Assembly: GCA_012271025.1 (NCBI GenBank)
Contig: JAAXHF010000003.1
Span: 1-33,277, forward strand
Direction: 5' to 3'
Length of the DNA: 33,277 nucleotides
Origin: Deltaproteobacteria bacterium
Lineage (GTDB): Bacteria; Desulfobacterota_B; Binatia; Bin18
Shown here: positions 1 to 8,256 of the stretch, piece after piece
Numbering within the stretch: the first letter of the stretch is position 1
Layout of the letters: the number at the start of each line of letters is the position of its first letter
The notes under the pieces: generated by a model
What the model was told of the DNA's origin: nothing
The model's input: the letters and a program-made list of their open reading frames with translations, nothing else
Databases searched by the model: none
Position numbers and translations under genes: made by a program

Positions 1-1
1 C

Positions 2-313
2 GACGTCAACTACCACACCGACCGTGAGGCATCGCTGAAGCTCGGTTTTCGCAACGTGGTGGTTGGCGGGCGGATGACCATGGCCTACGCCGGCCACATT
101 CTCGAAGAGCGCTACGGCGCGGCCTGGCTGCGCAGCGGGCGGATGGACGTGAAGTTCACCAACCCGGTGTGGGAAGAGGACACGGTCATTGCGCACGGCG
201 TCGAGCTGGGTCGTCTGGAGGACGAGCCCGACAGAACCGCCGCCTTTGTGTGGCTGGCCAAGCCGGACGGTACGGTCGTGCTGATTGTCAACGCGAGTGT
301 CCAGACGCCCTGA
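2..313 (+). CDS. MaoC-like hotdog-fold hydratase, C-terminal part (5' end outside window)
   Basis: The open frame enters from the left edge and stops at TGA 311-313, giving about 103 residues. The pattern NYHTDREASLKLGF followed by a VVGGRMTMA stretch is the MaoC/hotdog signature (N-x-H-x-D, then a G-rich turn into the central helix). Family members hydrate enoyl-CoA or related CoA thioesters. The GTG at 56 is internal: conserved family sequence continues upstream of it to base 2, so the true start lies outside the window. The next gene, on the opposite strand, is a CoA-transferase, which fits a CoA-thioester pathway. The substrate is unknown. The family call is fairly secure; the length of the missing part is not known. 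Confidence 0.8.
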   Translation, partial: DVNYHTDREASLKLGFRNVVVGGRMTMAYAGHILEERYGAAWLRSGRMDVKFTNPVWEEDTVIAHGVELGRLEDEPDRTAAFVWLAKPDGTVVLIVNASVQTP

Positions 314-366
314 CCGTTGCCCGCCTCCGAGTGCCCTTGGAGCAATTCACCATTAGGTGTAGCCGT

Positions 367-439
367 GTAGGTCAGGTTAGCCGGAGGCGTAACCTGACAT
401 CCCATACGTGTCGGATTACGCTCCGCTAATCCGACCTAC
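367..439. repeat. REPIN-like pair of inverted REP palindromes
   Basis: Two similar palindromes face each other between convergent genes. The first (367-399) has stem GTCAGGTTA (371-379) paired with TAACCTGAC (390-398). The second (409-439) has stem GTCGGATTA (410-418) paired with TAATCCGAC (427-435). Read on the minus strand, the second starts GTAGGTC and has the same order of parts as the first, so the outer GTAGGTC (367-373) also pairs with GACCTAC (433-439). Two REP units in inverted orientation is the definition of a REPIN, a short non-autonomous element moved by a RAYT transposase in some bacteria. It may also act as a two-way terminator here. No RAYT gene is in the window. Confidence 0.75.
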
Positions 440-486
440 GACAGCCTATCGGGAAACGCGCTAGTCGGGGTACGGGTGAGCAGGTC

Positions 487-1731
487 TCAGACCGATGGGT
501 CGGGCGGGTCGGGCGCCTCCCGTTTGAGCACGCCTTCTTCTTCCAAGGCCCGCACCTGCTCGGCGGCATAGCCGAGATAGCGGTGTAAAATCTCGGCGTT
601 ATGCTCTCCCAAAAAGGGCGCTTCGAGCAACAGCGGGTCGGGGAAGGCGGAAAATCTGAGCGGCATGCCCGGAATCTGGAACTCGCCAAACGCCCGGTCG
701 GTGACCGTGCGGACGGTCTGACGCTGACGCATGTGCGGATGGTTGACGGCCTGCTCAACCGACAGCACCGGCGCGACCGGCACGCGGGCCTCCTCAAGCG
801 CCCGCAGGGCGGCCTCGTCGCTGGGCATTGAGGCGATCCAGTCTTCCAGAATCCTGACCACGGCTTCGGTATTTTGCACCCGCGCCTCATTATCGACAAA
901 GCGCGGGTCGTCGACGAGGTCGGGCCGCCCGATGGCTTTGCACACACTCGGCCACTGGTGCGGCAGAGCCATGATAAACACATAGGTCTCGCGGCCCTTG
1001 TACAAGCCGCTGGGACAGACCGCATAGTGCTGGGTGCCCGAGCGGGTCGGTTTGATGTCGCCCCCGCTGGCCGAGTACATCTGGACGTTGAGTTCGTGGC
1101 AGTGGAAATAGGCGTCGAGCAGGGCAATATCCACGTACTGTCCCTGACCGGTTCGCTCACGGTATAACAGGGCGCCGTTGATGGCTGCGGTGGCGTGGAC
1201 GCCGGTGCTCACATCACCAATCCCCGGCAGCGGAAAATACGGCTGACCGTCTTTCTCGCCGATCATTGAGGTAATGCCGGAATACGCCTGGGCGATATAG
1301 TCATAGCCCGGCAGCTGGGACAGCGGGCCGCTCTGACCGAAGGCCGAAATCGAACACATGACGATCTTGGGATTCAGGGCCTTGACCGACCCGTAGTCGA
1401 GCCCCAGGCGTCCGATCACGCCGGGCGCAAAGTTCTCGACCAGCACATCGACCTGTTTGACGAGCTGTTTGAGGATTGCCAGGCCCTTGGCGTGTCTGGC
1501 GTCAATACACAGGCTCTTCTTGCCCCGATTCTGTTGAATGAAGTAGGCGCTGCGGCCGTTTCTCAGATAGGGCAGGCCGCGTGATATCTCGCCGTTGGGG
1601 GCGAGTTCCACCTTGAGAATCTCGGCGCCCATCTCGGCCATCAGCCGGGTAACCGTCGGACCGGCCAGGACCTGGGTAAAGTCCAGGACTTTGTAGCCAT
1701 CAAGGATATGCTTGAGTCCGGTTTCTGCCAT
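487..1731 (-). CDS. CaiB/BaiF family (type III) CoA-transferase
   Basis: The 414-aa protein has the type III CoA-transferase layout: N-terminal Rossmann part with KVLDFTQVLAGP (residues 14-25), MGAEILKVE (34-42), QNRGKKS (67-73), then VDVLVENFAPGV (94-105). Asp144 in PGYDYIAQAYSG matches the catalytic aspartate that forms the aspartyl-CoA intermediate. The family moves CoA between carboxylic acids and thioesters. ATG at 1731 is chosen because AAGGAGG lies just upstream of it, so a longer in-frame start at 1767 is less likely. It is the last gene of the minus-strand block, separated from the LLM gene by 141 bp with a hairpin, so it may have its own promoter. The acceptor acid cannot be told from sequence. 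Confidence 0.92.
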   Translation of the reverse strand: MAETGLKHILDGYKVLDFTQVLAGPTVTRLMAEMGAEILKVELAPNGEISRGLPYLRNGRSAYFIQQNRGKKSLCIDARHAKGLAILKQLVKQVDVLVENFAPGVIGRLGLDYGSVKALNPKIVMCSISAFGQSGPLSQLPGYDYIAQAYSGITSMIGEKDGQPYFPLPGIGDVSTGVHATAAINGALLYRERTGQGQYVDIALLDAYFHCHELNVQMYSASGGDIKPTRSGTQHYAVCPSGLYKGRETYVFIMALPHQWPSVCKAIGRPDLVDDPRFVDNEARVQNTEAVVRILEDWIASMPSDEAALRALEEARVPVAPVLSVEQAVNHPHMRQRQTVRTVTDRAFGEFQIPGMPLRFSAFPDPLLLEAPFLGEHNAEILHRYLGYAAEQVRALEEEGVLKREAPDPPDPSV

Positions 1732-1825
1732 ACAGTCCTCCTTGGATATGGTCGGACAGTATGGCACTCCACAGCTGACGGAGCCAGAGTGGTCCGGCGG
1801 GTCTCGTTTGCATGAGGGAGAAGAG

Positions 1826-1850
1826 GCGCCCGGACGGGCGGTCCGGGCGC
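1826..1850 (-). terminator. GC-rich hairpin after the LLM gene, possible terminator
   Basis: A perfect 10-bp inverted repeat GCGCCCGGAC / GTCCGGGCGC with a 5-base loop lies 22 bases past the stop of the LLM oxidoreductase on the minus strand. The transcript after the stem reads as a pyrimidine-rich run (CTCTTCTCCCTC) rather than a clean U-tract, so an intrinsic terminator is possible but weak. It could instead protect the 3' end of the upstream message. Confidence 0.45.
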
Positions 1851-1872
1851 GTGCGGAGAGAACAGAGAGCGG

Positions 1873-3012
1873 CTATTTGGCTGCGGCCAGCGGCTGTTCG
1901 GCGAAGCTCACATCGACATCCGTGGCAACCTTCTTGTGAGGATTGTAGTGCGGGATGATATATTCACCGATGCGGCGAATGGAGCGCATGACGTTCTGGT
2001 GCGGAATCTCCCCCATCTGCTTGAAGAAGATGACTTGGTCAAGGCCGTTGTCGCGAAATTTCTCCAGCTTGCGACTGACCTCATCCGGATTACCGACGGT
2101 CACCATCGGATGATCTTTCAGCTGCTGGTCGCTGAGATCGTTGGCGTCCTCGCTCAGGTCAAACAGCTGGCGCAGGTACTCGTAGGAGTACAGGTTGTTT
2201 TTGGCCATCAGCGGCTCGAACAGCTTGGCGATGTTGTGCAGGAACCACCGCGCGCCGTTGATGCCGATTGCTTCTTCTTCCTTGCTCTCTGATACGTGAC
2301 ACATGACCACACCAGAAAACCGATCATTGATGACCTTGGTCACCACATCGTTGCGGGCCTTGCAGGTGTCACGATAGATCTGCATGGTCTTCTGGACCTG
2401 CTCCCAGTTGAAGTTGAAACTGAGCACGCCGAGCCCGCGGTTGGCAGCCATCTCGTAGCTGTCCGGGGCGGTACAGGCCATCCACATCGGCGGATGCGGC
2501 TCCTGAATCGGCTTGGGCACGACCATCCGGGGCGGGACCGTAATTGTCTTGCCCTCGTACTCCAGAATCTCGCCCGTCCAGGCTTTGACAATGACATCGA
2601 GCGCTTCCCGGACTTCCAGGCGAGTCCGATCATAATCAATACCAAAGCCGTCCAGCTCTTGGGCGGTCGTCGAGCGGCCGGTGCCGAGGTCCATCCGGCC
2701 ATTACTCAGAATATCGAGCACGGCGGCTTGCACCGCGACTTTAATCGGATGGTTGAAGCGATGCGGCAGCAGACGCACGCCGTGCGCAATCCGGATATTC
2801 TTGGTCCGCTGAGAAACGGCGCCGTAGAAGACTTCGGGCGCCGGGCTATGCGAATACTCTTCCAGAAAGTGGTGCTCCACTTCCCAGACGTAATCGAAGC
2901 CAAGCTTATCCGCCAGTTCTATCTGGGCCAAGGCTTCGTGGTAGATGTTGTAGCTGCTGAGCTTGGTCCACGGTCGTGGGGTCTGCATTTCGTACAGCAT
3001 ACCAAATTGCAT
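1873..3012 (-). CDS. LLM-class flavin-dependent oxidoreductase (luciferase-like)
   Basis: The 379-aa protein starts MQFGMLYEMQTPRPW and carries luciferase-like (beta/alpha)8 motifs: ADKLGFDYVWEVEHHF in the N-terminal part, then IRIAHGVRLLPHRFNHP, DILSNGRMDLGTGRS and a C-terminal VGNPDEVSRKLEKFRDNGLDQVIFF stretch. Members use FMNH2 or F420 to oxidise organic substrates, often as monooxygenases. ATG 3012 is preferred because GGAGG lies at the right spacing before it; a further in-frame start at 3114 overlaps the upstream HyuB stop and adds residues unlike the family. It follows HyuB by 98 bp in the same direction, so it is probably in the same catabolic block. Cofactor and substrate are not resolvable here. 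Confidence 0.9.
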   Translation of the reverse strand: MQFGMLYEMQTPRPWTKLSSYNIYHEALAQIELADKLGFDYVWEVEHHFLEEYSHSPAPEVFYGAVSQRTKNIRIAHGVRLLPHRFNHPIKVAVQAAVLDILSNGRMDLGTGRSTTAQELDGFGIDYDRTRLEVREALDVIVKAWTGEILEYEGKTITVPPRMVVPKPIQEPHPPMWMACTAPDSYEMAANRGLGVLSFNFNWEQVQKTMQIYRDTCKARNDVVTKVINDRFSGVVMCHVSESKEEEAIGINGARWFLHNIAKLFEPLMAKNNLYSYEYLRQLFDLSEDANDLSDQQLKDHPMVTVGNPDEVSRKLEKFRDNGLDQVIFFKQMGEIPHQNVMRSIRRIGEYIIPHYNPHKKVATDVDVSFAEQPLAAAK

Positions 3013-3110
3013 GTGCGCCTCCTTTTTCTGCACAGAATCATCCATGACTGTGGCCATACTGTGCCTGGATTTTACGCAATTTTCCAGCCCTACCCTCTCC
3101 TTGCTCCCTG

Positions 3111-4850
3111 TCACTTCGCCATACGTGCTCGGCGCCGAATGGTTTCCTCCATATCCAGGCTCAGCGTCTCGGGGTCGATCACCACCCCGTAATCCTGTTC
3201 GGCTCGTTCGACGCTGAGGTACTCGTCGAGCACATCGTCCAGAACTTTCTGCGGGTCGCGCCGCAGCGGATCGCCCCAGCCACCGCCGCCACCCTTGAAG
3301 GTGGCAATGATCGAGCCCGGCGGAGAGGGCCGGTTGGCCGCCGACTCCAGCACCTCTTCCTCATGCTCAGTGCCCCAGTTGAGCACATAGCGACTGCTGG
3401 CGCCGTCTTTGCCACCCGCATAGCCCGGCGCGGTATGTCGCACCCCGGTCAGGGCGACGTTGATGATCGACTCGTCCCGCACGCTCTCGCGCTTCATGGC
3501 AAAGCCGGGCACACCGCGCCACTGGCCGGCGGCGGCGGTGTCCGCAACGTACTCGTACTGGTGGTAGAAAAACGGAAACTGGATCTCGCTCATCTCGACC
3601 GTGGAATAGATCAGCCCGCACATCGGCGCCGGCCAGCCGCCCCAGCCGTCGCTGCCCCGGGTGCCGCTGGCCGCCACCAGGGTGTTGCCGTACTCGATGG
3701 TCACAAACATCGCGTCGTAGCGCGAGTCGTGGCCGTAGGTCGTACACAGGCAGTAGTTCAGCGACACCGCCCCGGCCCGGTCGGGAATCGCCTGCTCCAG
3801 GGCGCGCATCGTCGCCGTGCCGATATCCCCGCCGATCACCACTGTACTGAACATGCACGGCGCGGGCGGCAGCGGGTTGACCACCGTGCCCTCGGGCGCG
3901 CTGATGCGAACCGCCCGGAACACCCCGGAGTTGATCGGAATGTCGTCGGGCAGCACCGAGCATAGGGCGGTATACACCCACGACGCGGTGTTGCCGAACG
4001 GGCTGTTGACAAAACCCGGCGTTTCGGGACTCGAGCCGGCAAAATCGACGCTCAGGTCCGAGCCCTCGATGTGTATCGTCGCCGTGACCTCGACATCGTG
4101 GCTGCCCAGGCTGTCGTGGTCGAGGACGGCGGTGCCCCGGTAGCGGCCGTCGGGCCACTTGGCGACCTCGGCTCGGAAGCGTTTTTCGGCATAGTCCAGG
4201 GTGTACTCGATGCTGTCGTTGACGACCTCACCGCCGTACTTGGCAAACAGGGCCTGAATGCGCTGCTCGGCCAGATTGCACGCCCCGAACATGGCCGCCA
4301 GATCTCCCCGCAGCACCTGCGGAATACGCGAGTTGGCCAGAATCCAGTCCAGAACATCCTCGCGCAGCTGTCCCTTCTCAAACAGTTTGATGGGTGGAAT
4401 ACGCAGGGCTTCCTGCCAGATATCCCTGGCCTCGGGATTATAGCCGCCGGCCACCGGTCCACCGAAATCGGCCATATGGGCGCGGACGGATGGGAACAGG
4501 ACCGGCTTGCCGTCAAAAAAGACGGGCTTCATGACCGTCCAGTCGGCGTGGTGCGTCCCGCCGTAATAGGGATCGTTGACCATCACCACGTCGCCCTCGT
4601 GCAGGTCGTCGCCAAAGGTGTCCATCAGCGCTTCGACCGACAGAATGGAGGCAAAGATATGGACCGGGATAGCCGTCGCCCGAGCAACCAGGCGGACATC
4701 GTGTCCGTCGTAGAAGAACACCCCGGTCGAATAGTCGTGGACCTCGTTGAACAGCGGATGGACTGCCGTGCGCTCCACCGTCTTGCTCATTTCCTCAGAG
4801 ATTGCCTCCAGCGAATCTTTGACTACCAGAGCGGTGATACGGTCAACCAT
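3111..4850 (-). CDS. HyuB-type hydantoinase B / acetone-acetophenone carboxylase-like subunit, full length
   Basis: The 579-aa protein carries the HyuB hallmarks: NDPYYGGTHHADWTVMKPVF in the N-terminal third, AHMADFGGPVAGGYNPEARDIWQE soon after, DFAGSSPETPGFVNSPF in the middle and a C-terminal GGGGGWGDPLRRDP motif. Such subunits pair with HyuA in ATP-dependent cyclic-amide hydrolases (5-oxoprolinase, hydantoinase) or ketone carboxylases. The start at 4850 has AGGAGGA just upstream. A much longer in-frame start at 5189 would run through the upstream truncated HyuB and adds about 113 residues with no family likeness. It lies 38 bp after the truncated HyuB and downstream of HyuA, so the three form one transcription unit. 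The exact substrate is not shown by sequence. Confidence 0.92.
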   Translation of the reverse strand: MVDRITALVVKDSLEAISEEMSKTVERTAVHPLFNEVHDYSTGVFFYDGHDVRLVARATAIPVHIFASILSVEALMDTFGDDLHEGDVVMVNDPYYGGTHHADWTVMKPVFFDGKPVLFPSVRAHMADFGGPVAGGYNPEARDIWQEALRIPPIKLFEKGQLREDVLDWILANSRIPQVLRGDLAAMFGACNLAEQRIQALFAKYGGEVVNDSIEYTLDYAEKRFRAEVAKWPDGRYRGTAVLDHDSLGSHDVEVTATIHIEGSDLSVDFAGSSPETPGFVNSPFGNTASWVYTALCSVLPDDIPINSGVFRAVRISAPEGTVVNPLPPAPCMFSTVVIGGDIGTATMRALEQAIPDRAGAVSLNYCLCTTYGHDSRYDAMFVTIEYGNTLVAASGTRGSDGWGGWPAPMCGLIYSTVEMSEIQFPFFYHQYEYVADTAAAGQWRGVPGFAMKRESVRDESIINVALTGVRHTAPGYAGGKDGASSRYVLNWGTEHEEEVLESAANRPSPPGSIIATFKGGGGGWGDPLRRDPQKVLDDVLDEYLSVERAEQDYGVVIDPETLSLDMEETIRRRARMAK

Positions 4851-4888
4851 GAGTGCTCCTCCTGTGCCTGTGTGTCTCGTGGAGATGC

Positions 4889-6058
4889 TTACGTTTGTTG
4901 AGAGAGCCCTGCCGACATCTCGGCCGGAAATGGACAGCCCGGACGGCCACAGCCGCTGATGCGAAACGGTAGCGCCGGCGGCGCAAACGCGGCCGCCAGC
5001 CGCGTGGCAGGAATCTGTCCGGCCCGGGCCTGGTGTAAAGCTCCGCTCACCGCCTGTGCAACGGCCAGGCTCGGCTGGTAGGGCGACCAGCCGACCGACA
5101 TGGGCAGCGTGGCGTGCAGAAAACTGTGCTCGGGAATAACGAAAGACACGGGCCGCAGCAGCCCGTCGTTGGCCGGGATTGCCGGCCACAGGGCCGCCAG
5201 GGGCAGCAGGGCGGCGGCGGTCGTCGTTGCCGGCGTGCTGTTAATAAATCCTTTGGCCGCAGCCGAGCTGCCGCTGAAGTCGAGACGCAGTGTTTCGTCG
5301 GCAAGCGATAGCCTGAGCGCGACCCGGAACTCGTCGTCTTCCAGACACGAACGCACCGGTCCGCTCTCGGTTCGCCACTCCCCAGGCACGATTTTTCCGA
5401 GTTCGGCCCTCACCAGCCCTTCGGTGTCGGCCAGGATGTCGTGCAGCGCCTGAGTGTAGGCGCCGGGCGAATACTGGGCAGCCAGGGCCGTCACCTCGTT
5501 CTGGCACGTCTCCAGAGCGGCGACCAGCAGCTCCAGGTCTTTTTCGATCAGATGCGGCAGGCGGCTGTTCAGCGTCAGCATAGTCAGCGCATCCCGCTGC
5601 AACACCCCGCCACGGTACAGGCGTATCGGCGTGACCCGCACGCCCTCGGCCCAGATTTCCAGCGCCCGGGGGAAATAGCCGCCCAGAGCGTTGCCGCCGA
5701 TATCGGCCAGCGGGACCTGAAACGTGGCATAGCCGAGGTGGCGGCCGGCGGCGAAGAGGGGCTTGACCAGGGCCGCATCCTGCACGTGGCTGCCGCCGGA
5801 AAAGGGATCGTTGGTCAGGACAATATCGCCCTCGGCCAGCCCGTCTCCAAAATAGGCCAGCACCGAGCGGGTGACCGCGCCGAGGATGCCGAGGCGGGCC
5901 GGATTGTCGATGGCGACCAGCTGGCCGTCGGCCGTGCTGAGGGCGCAGGCGAGGTGGCGTCGATCAATCAGGGCCAGGGACGCCAACGAACGGAGCAGCC
6001 GGGGACGGATGCGCTGGAGGATCGCCGCCAGCCCCTTTGCAAGAGTCTGATCGCTCAT
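4889..6058 (-). CDS. HyuB-like protein lacking the C-terminal third
   Basis: The 389-aa protein aligns by eye with the downstream HyuB: NDPFSGGSHVQDAALVKPLF matches NDPYYGGTHHADWTVMKPVF, and LDFSGSSAAAKGFINSTPAT matches the DFAGSSPETPGFVNSPF region. It stops with TAA at 4889 at about the point matching residue 350-380 of the 579-aa paralogue, so the C-terminal part with the GGGxGDP motif is missing. No matching coding sequence is seen in the other frames before the next gene, so this looks like a real truncation or a reduced subunit, not a simple frameshift. ATG 6058 follows the HyuA stop by one base (TGA-G-ATG), suggesting translational coupling. It could be a structural partner of the full HyuB or a decaying copy. 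Confidence 0.82.
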   Translation of the reverse strand: MSDQTLAKGLAAILQRIRPRLLRSLASLALIDRRHLACALSTADGQLVAIDNPARLGILGAVTRSVLAYFGDGLAEGDIVLTNDPFSGGSHVQDAALVKPLFAAGRHLGYATFQVPLADIGGNALGGYFPRALEIWAEGVRVTPIRLYRGGVLQRDALTMLTLNSRLPHLIEKDLELLVAALETCQNEVTALAAQYSPGAYTQALHDILADTEGLVRAELGKIVPGEWRTESGPVRSCLEDDEFRVALRLSLADETLRLDFSGSSAAAKGFINSTPATTTAAALLPLAALWPAIPANDGLLRPVSFVIPEHSFLHATLPMSVGWSPYQPSLAVAQAVSGALHQARAGQIPATRLAAAFAPPALPFRISGCGRPGCPFPAEMSAGLSQQT

Positions 6059-6059
6059 C

Positions 6060-8129
6060 TCATACTACCTCGATGACATAGCTGAGCTGTTCGTTGAGGG
6101 TCGCCCGTTGGCCCGGCAAAATCACAATTGAGGTTTGTTGCTCTTCGATCACCGCCGGTCCCTCAATCACATTTCCCGCCACCACCCGGTCGCCGTCATA
6201 GATGTCGGTGTCCACATAGTCCAGGGCAGACACAAAATAGACCGGCCGGCGGCCGCTGTGAGCTGCCTGCGGGTCGGCGGCTCCCAGCCGGGCGGTTTGC
6301 AGGCCGGGCTTGGGGCGGACGCCGATCAGGTCGAGGTGGACGTTCAGGATCTCGACCTCATCCTGCGGCTTGTCGAAGGTGTACAGCTGGCGGTGGAGGG
6401 TGTGGAAGCCGTCAATCGTGGCGGCCAGCTCGGCCGGCCCGACCTGGCCGTCCGGGCTGGGCACCTCGACCGTGACCTCATGGGTTTGTCCGACATAGCG
6501 CATGTCCAGGGAGAAGCGGGCCAGGATCGTGTCTAACTGTGCGCGCTGGCCACCCAGCGCCTCCTCGGCCTCGGTTTGCATCCTTCGGAACAGCGCGTTC
6601 AGGTCGGCCAGATCGAGATCACTGCCGCGCGCGTAGAAACTGCGCACCCGGCTCACCCGCAGGTCGGACAACAGGTCGCCCAGCGCGCACAGCACCGGAG
6701 CGGTGCCCTTGGGCACGACAATCGTCCGAATGCCCAAGGCCTCGACCAGCGCCCCGGCATGGACCGCGCCGGCGCCGCCAAACGCGGTGAGGGCAAAATC
6801 GCGCGGGTCATACCCCTTGGCCAGCGAGACCTGACGGACGCTGTTGCTCATGCTGTTATTCACAATCCGGAAAACGCCGCCGGCCGCTTCGAGTATGGAC
6901 ATGCCCAAGGGCTCGGCAATCCTGGTCATAATCGCTCGCTCAGCCGCAGCCGCATCGAGCCGCATGGTCCCACCCAGAAAAGAGGCGGGGTTGAGATAGC
7001 CCAAGACCACATCGGCATCGGTGACTGTGGGCTCGTGTCCGCCAAAACCGTAACACGCCGGCCCCGGATGCGCCCGAGCGCTGTGCGGACCGACGCGCAG
7101 GGCGCCGCCCTCATCGACCCAGGCGATACTGCCGCCACCGGCCCCAATGGTGTGAATGTCGATGAATGGAACCGCCACCCGATAGCGGCTGATCCACTGC
7201 TCGGTGCCGATTCTGGGCCGGCCGTCCTGGACCAGGCACACGTCAAAGCTCGTCCCGCCCATATCGACGGTGATGACATTCCGAAAGCCTGAGCCCTGAC
7301 CGAGCTGGGCGCCGGCCACCACGCCGCTGGCCGGCCCGGACAGCAGGGCCTGGACGCCGTGCTGACTGGCCTGCCGGATACCGGCTATGCCGCCGTTGCC
7401 GTGCATGATGAACAGCTGGCCCTGAAAGCCACGCTCCCGGAGTTCTCTCTCCAGCCGTTGCAGATAGACCCGCAGCCGGGGCGTCACATAGGCGTCGACC
7501 AGGGTGGTGCTGAGCCGCTCGAACTCCCGGACCTGGGGCAGGATTTCGGACGACAGGCTGACGTACACGTCGGGCAGCGTCTCCCGAATGAGGTCGCGTG
7601 TGCACAGCTCATGGACCGGGTTGACGAACGAAAACAGATAGGCGACGGCAATCGCCTCGACCTGCATGTCGGCCAGGCGCTGCACCGCAGCCCGGACTTC
7701 GTCCTCGACCAGCGGCTTGACGATGGTTCCGGCGGCGTCAACCCGTTCGGTCACGCCCAGCCGACGCCGACGCGGGACAATGGGATAGGGGGCCGGCAGA
7801 CGAATATCAAAGGCGGCTTCCTTGTAGTTGCGCCGGATCTCGATGATGTCGCGGAATCCAGCCGTGGTGATGAGGCCGACATTCGCCCCGGTGTATTCCA
7901 GCATGGTATTGGTGGCAACAGTCGTACCGTGCACGATGGTCGAGATCCGGCTCAGCAGCTGCGGGCTGTCGAGGCCATACCTGGCCGCCAGCTGCTCGAT
8001 CCCGACCAGGACGCCGATGGCCTGATTTTCAGCCGTGGACAAGACCTTCTGAATCTCGATACGGCCCGCCTGGTCGGCGCACACCAGGTCGGTGAAGGTT
8101 CCACCGACATCGATCCCAAGTTTGTACAT
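6060..8129 (-). CDS. HyuA-type hydantoinase A / 5-oxoprolinase-like ATP-binding subunit
   Basis: The 689-aa protein opens with GIDVGGTFTDLV (residues 5-16), the phosphate-binding loop of the ASKHA-type ATPase fold, followed by IVHGTTVATN (about 65-74), SGPASGVVAG, DMGGTSFDV (about 289-297) and GAGGGSIAWVD (about 330). These are standard HyuA motifs, and the length is normal. The family phosphorylates a cyclic amide or enolised ketone using ATP so that the HyuB partner can open or carboxylate it. It is the first gene of the minus-strand block and is followed by two HyuB paralogues. Its promoter should lie in the 127-bp divergent gap 8130-8256 shared with the oxygenase gene. The particular substrate (hydantoin, oxoproline, acetone, acetophenone or another) cannot be decided. 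Confidence 0.93.
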   Translation of the reverse strand: MYKLGIDVGGTFTDLVCADQAGRIEIQKVLSTAENQAIGVLVGIEQLAARYGLDSPQLLSRISTIVHGTTVATNTMLEYTGANVGLITTAGFRDIIEIRRNYKEAAFDIRLPAPYPIVPRRRRLGVTERVDAAGTIVKPLVEDEVRAAVQRLADMQVEAIAVAYLFSFVNPVHELCTRDLIRETLPDVYVSLSSEILPQVREFERLSTTLVDAYVTPRLRVYLQRLERELRERGFQGQLFIMHGNGGIAGIRQASQHGVQALLSGPASGVVAGAQLGQGSGFRNVITVDMGGTSFDVCLVQDGRPRIGTEQWISRYRVAVPFIDIHTIGAGGGSIAWVDEGGALRVGPHSARAHPGPACYGFGGHEPTVTDADVVLGYLNPASFLGGTMRLDAAAAERAIMTRIAEPLGMSILEAAGGVFRIVNNSMSNSVRQVSLAKGYDPRDFALTAFGGAGAVHAGALVEALGIRTIVVPKGTAPVLCALGDLLSDLRVSRVRSFYARGSDLDLADLNALFRRMQTEAEEALGGQRAQLDTILARFSLDMRYVGQTHEVTVEVPSPDGQVGPAELAATIDGFHTLHRQLYTFDKPQDEVEILNVHLDLIGVRPKPGLQTARLGAADPQAAHSGRRPVYFVSALDYVDTDIYDGDRVVAGNVIEGPAVIEEQQTSIVILPGQRATLNEQLSYVIEVV

Positions 8130-8256
8130 GCGTATGCCACCCCTGCTTTACAGACCGGACAGCCGAGGCTGAGACGACTGCCCTGCCCTTCTTCCATAGC
8201 ATGTCGGGCTGCCAGGCTTCTAGGCGACGCAGCTCCGAGTGTGCTACACAACGCCC

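Noticed and set aside
430..486. Possible selenocysteine read-through at the TGA that ends the CoA-transferase
   Set aside because: Residues after the TGA (DLLTRTPTSAF) are not like the family and no SECIS-like hairpin lies at the right distance.
4851..5189. A longer start for the full-length HyuB, in frame from 5189
   Set aside because: The extra residues have no family likeness and run antiparallel in frame through the truncated HyuB; AGGAGG before ATG 4850 decides the start.
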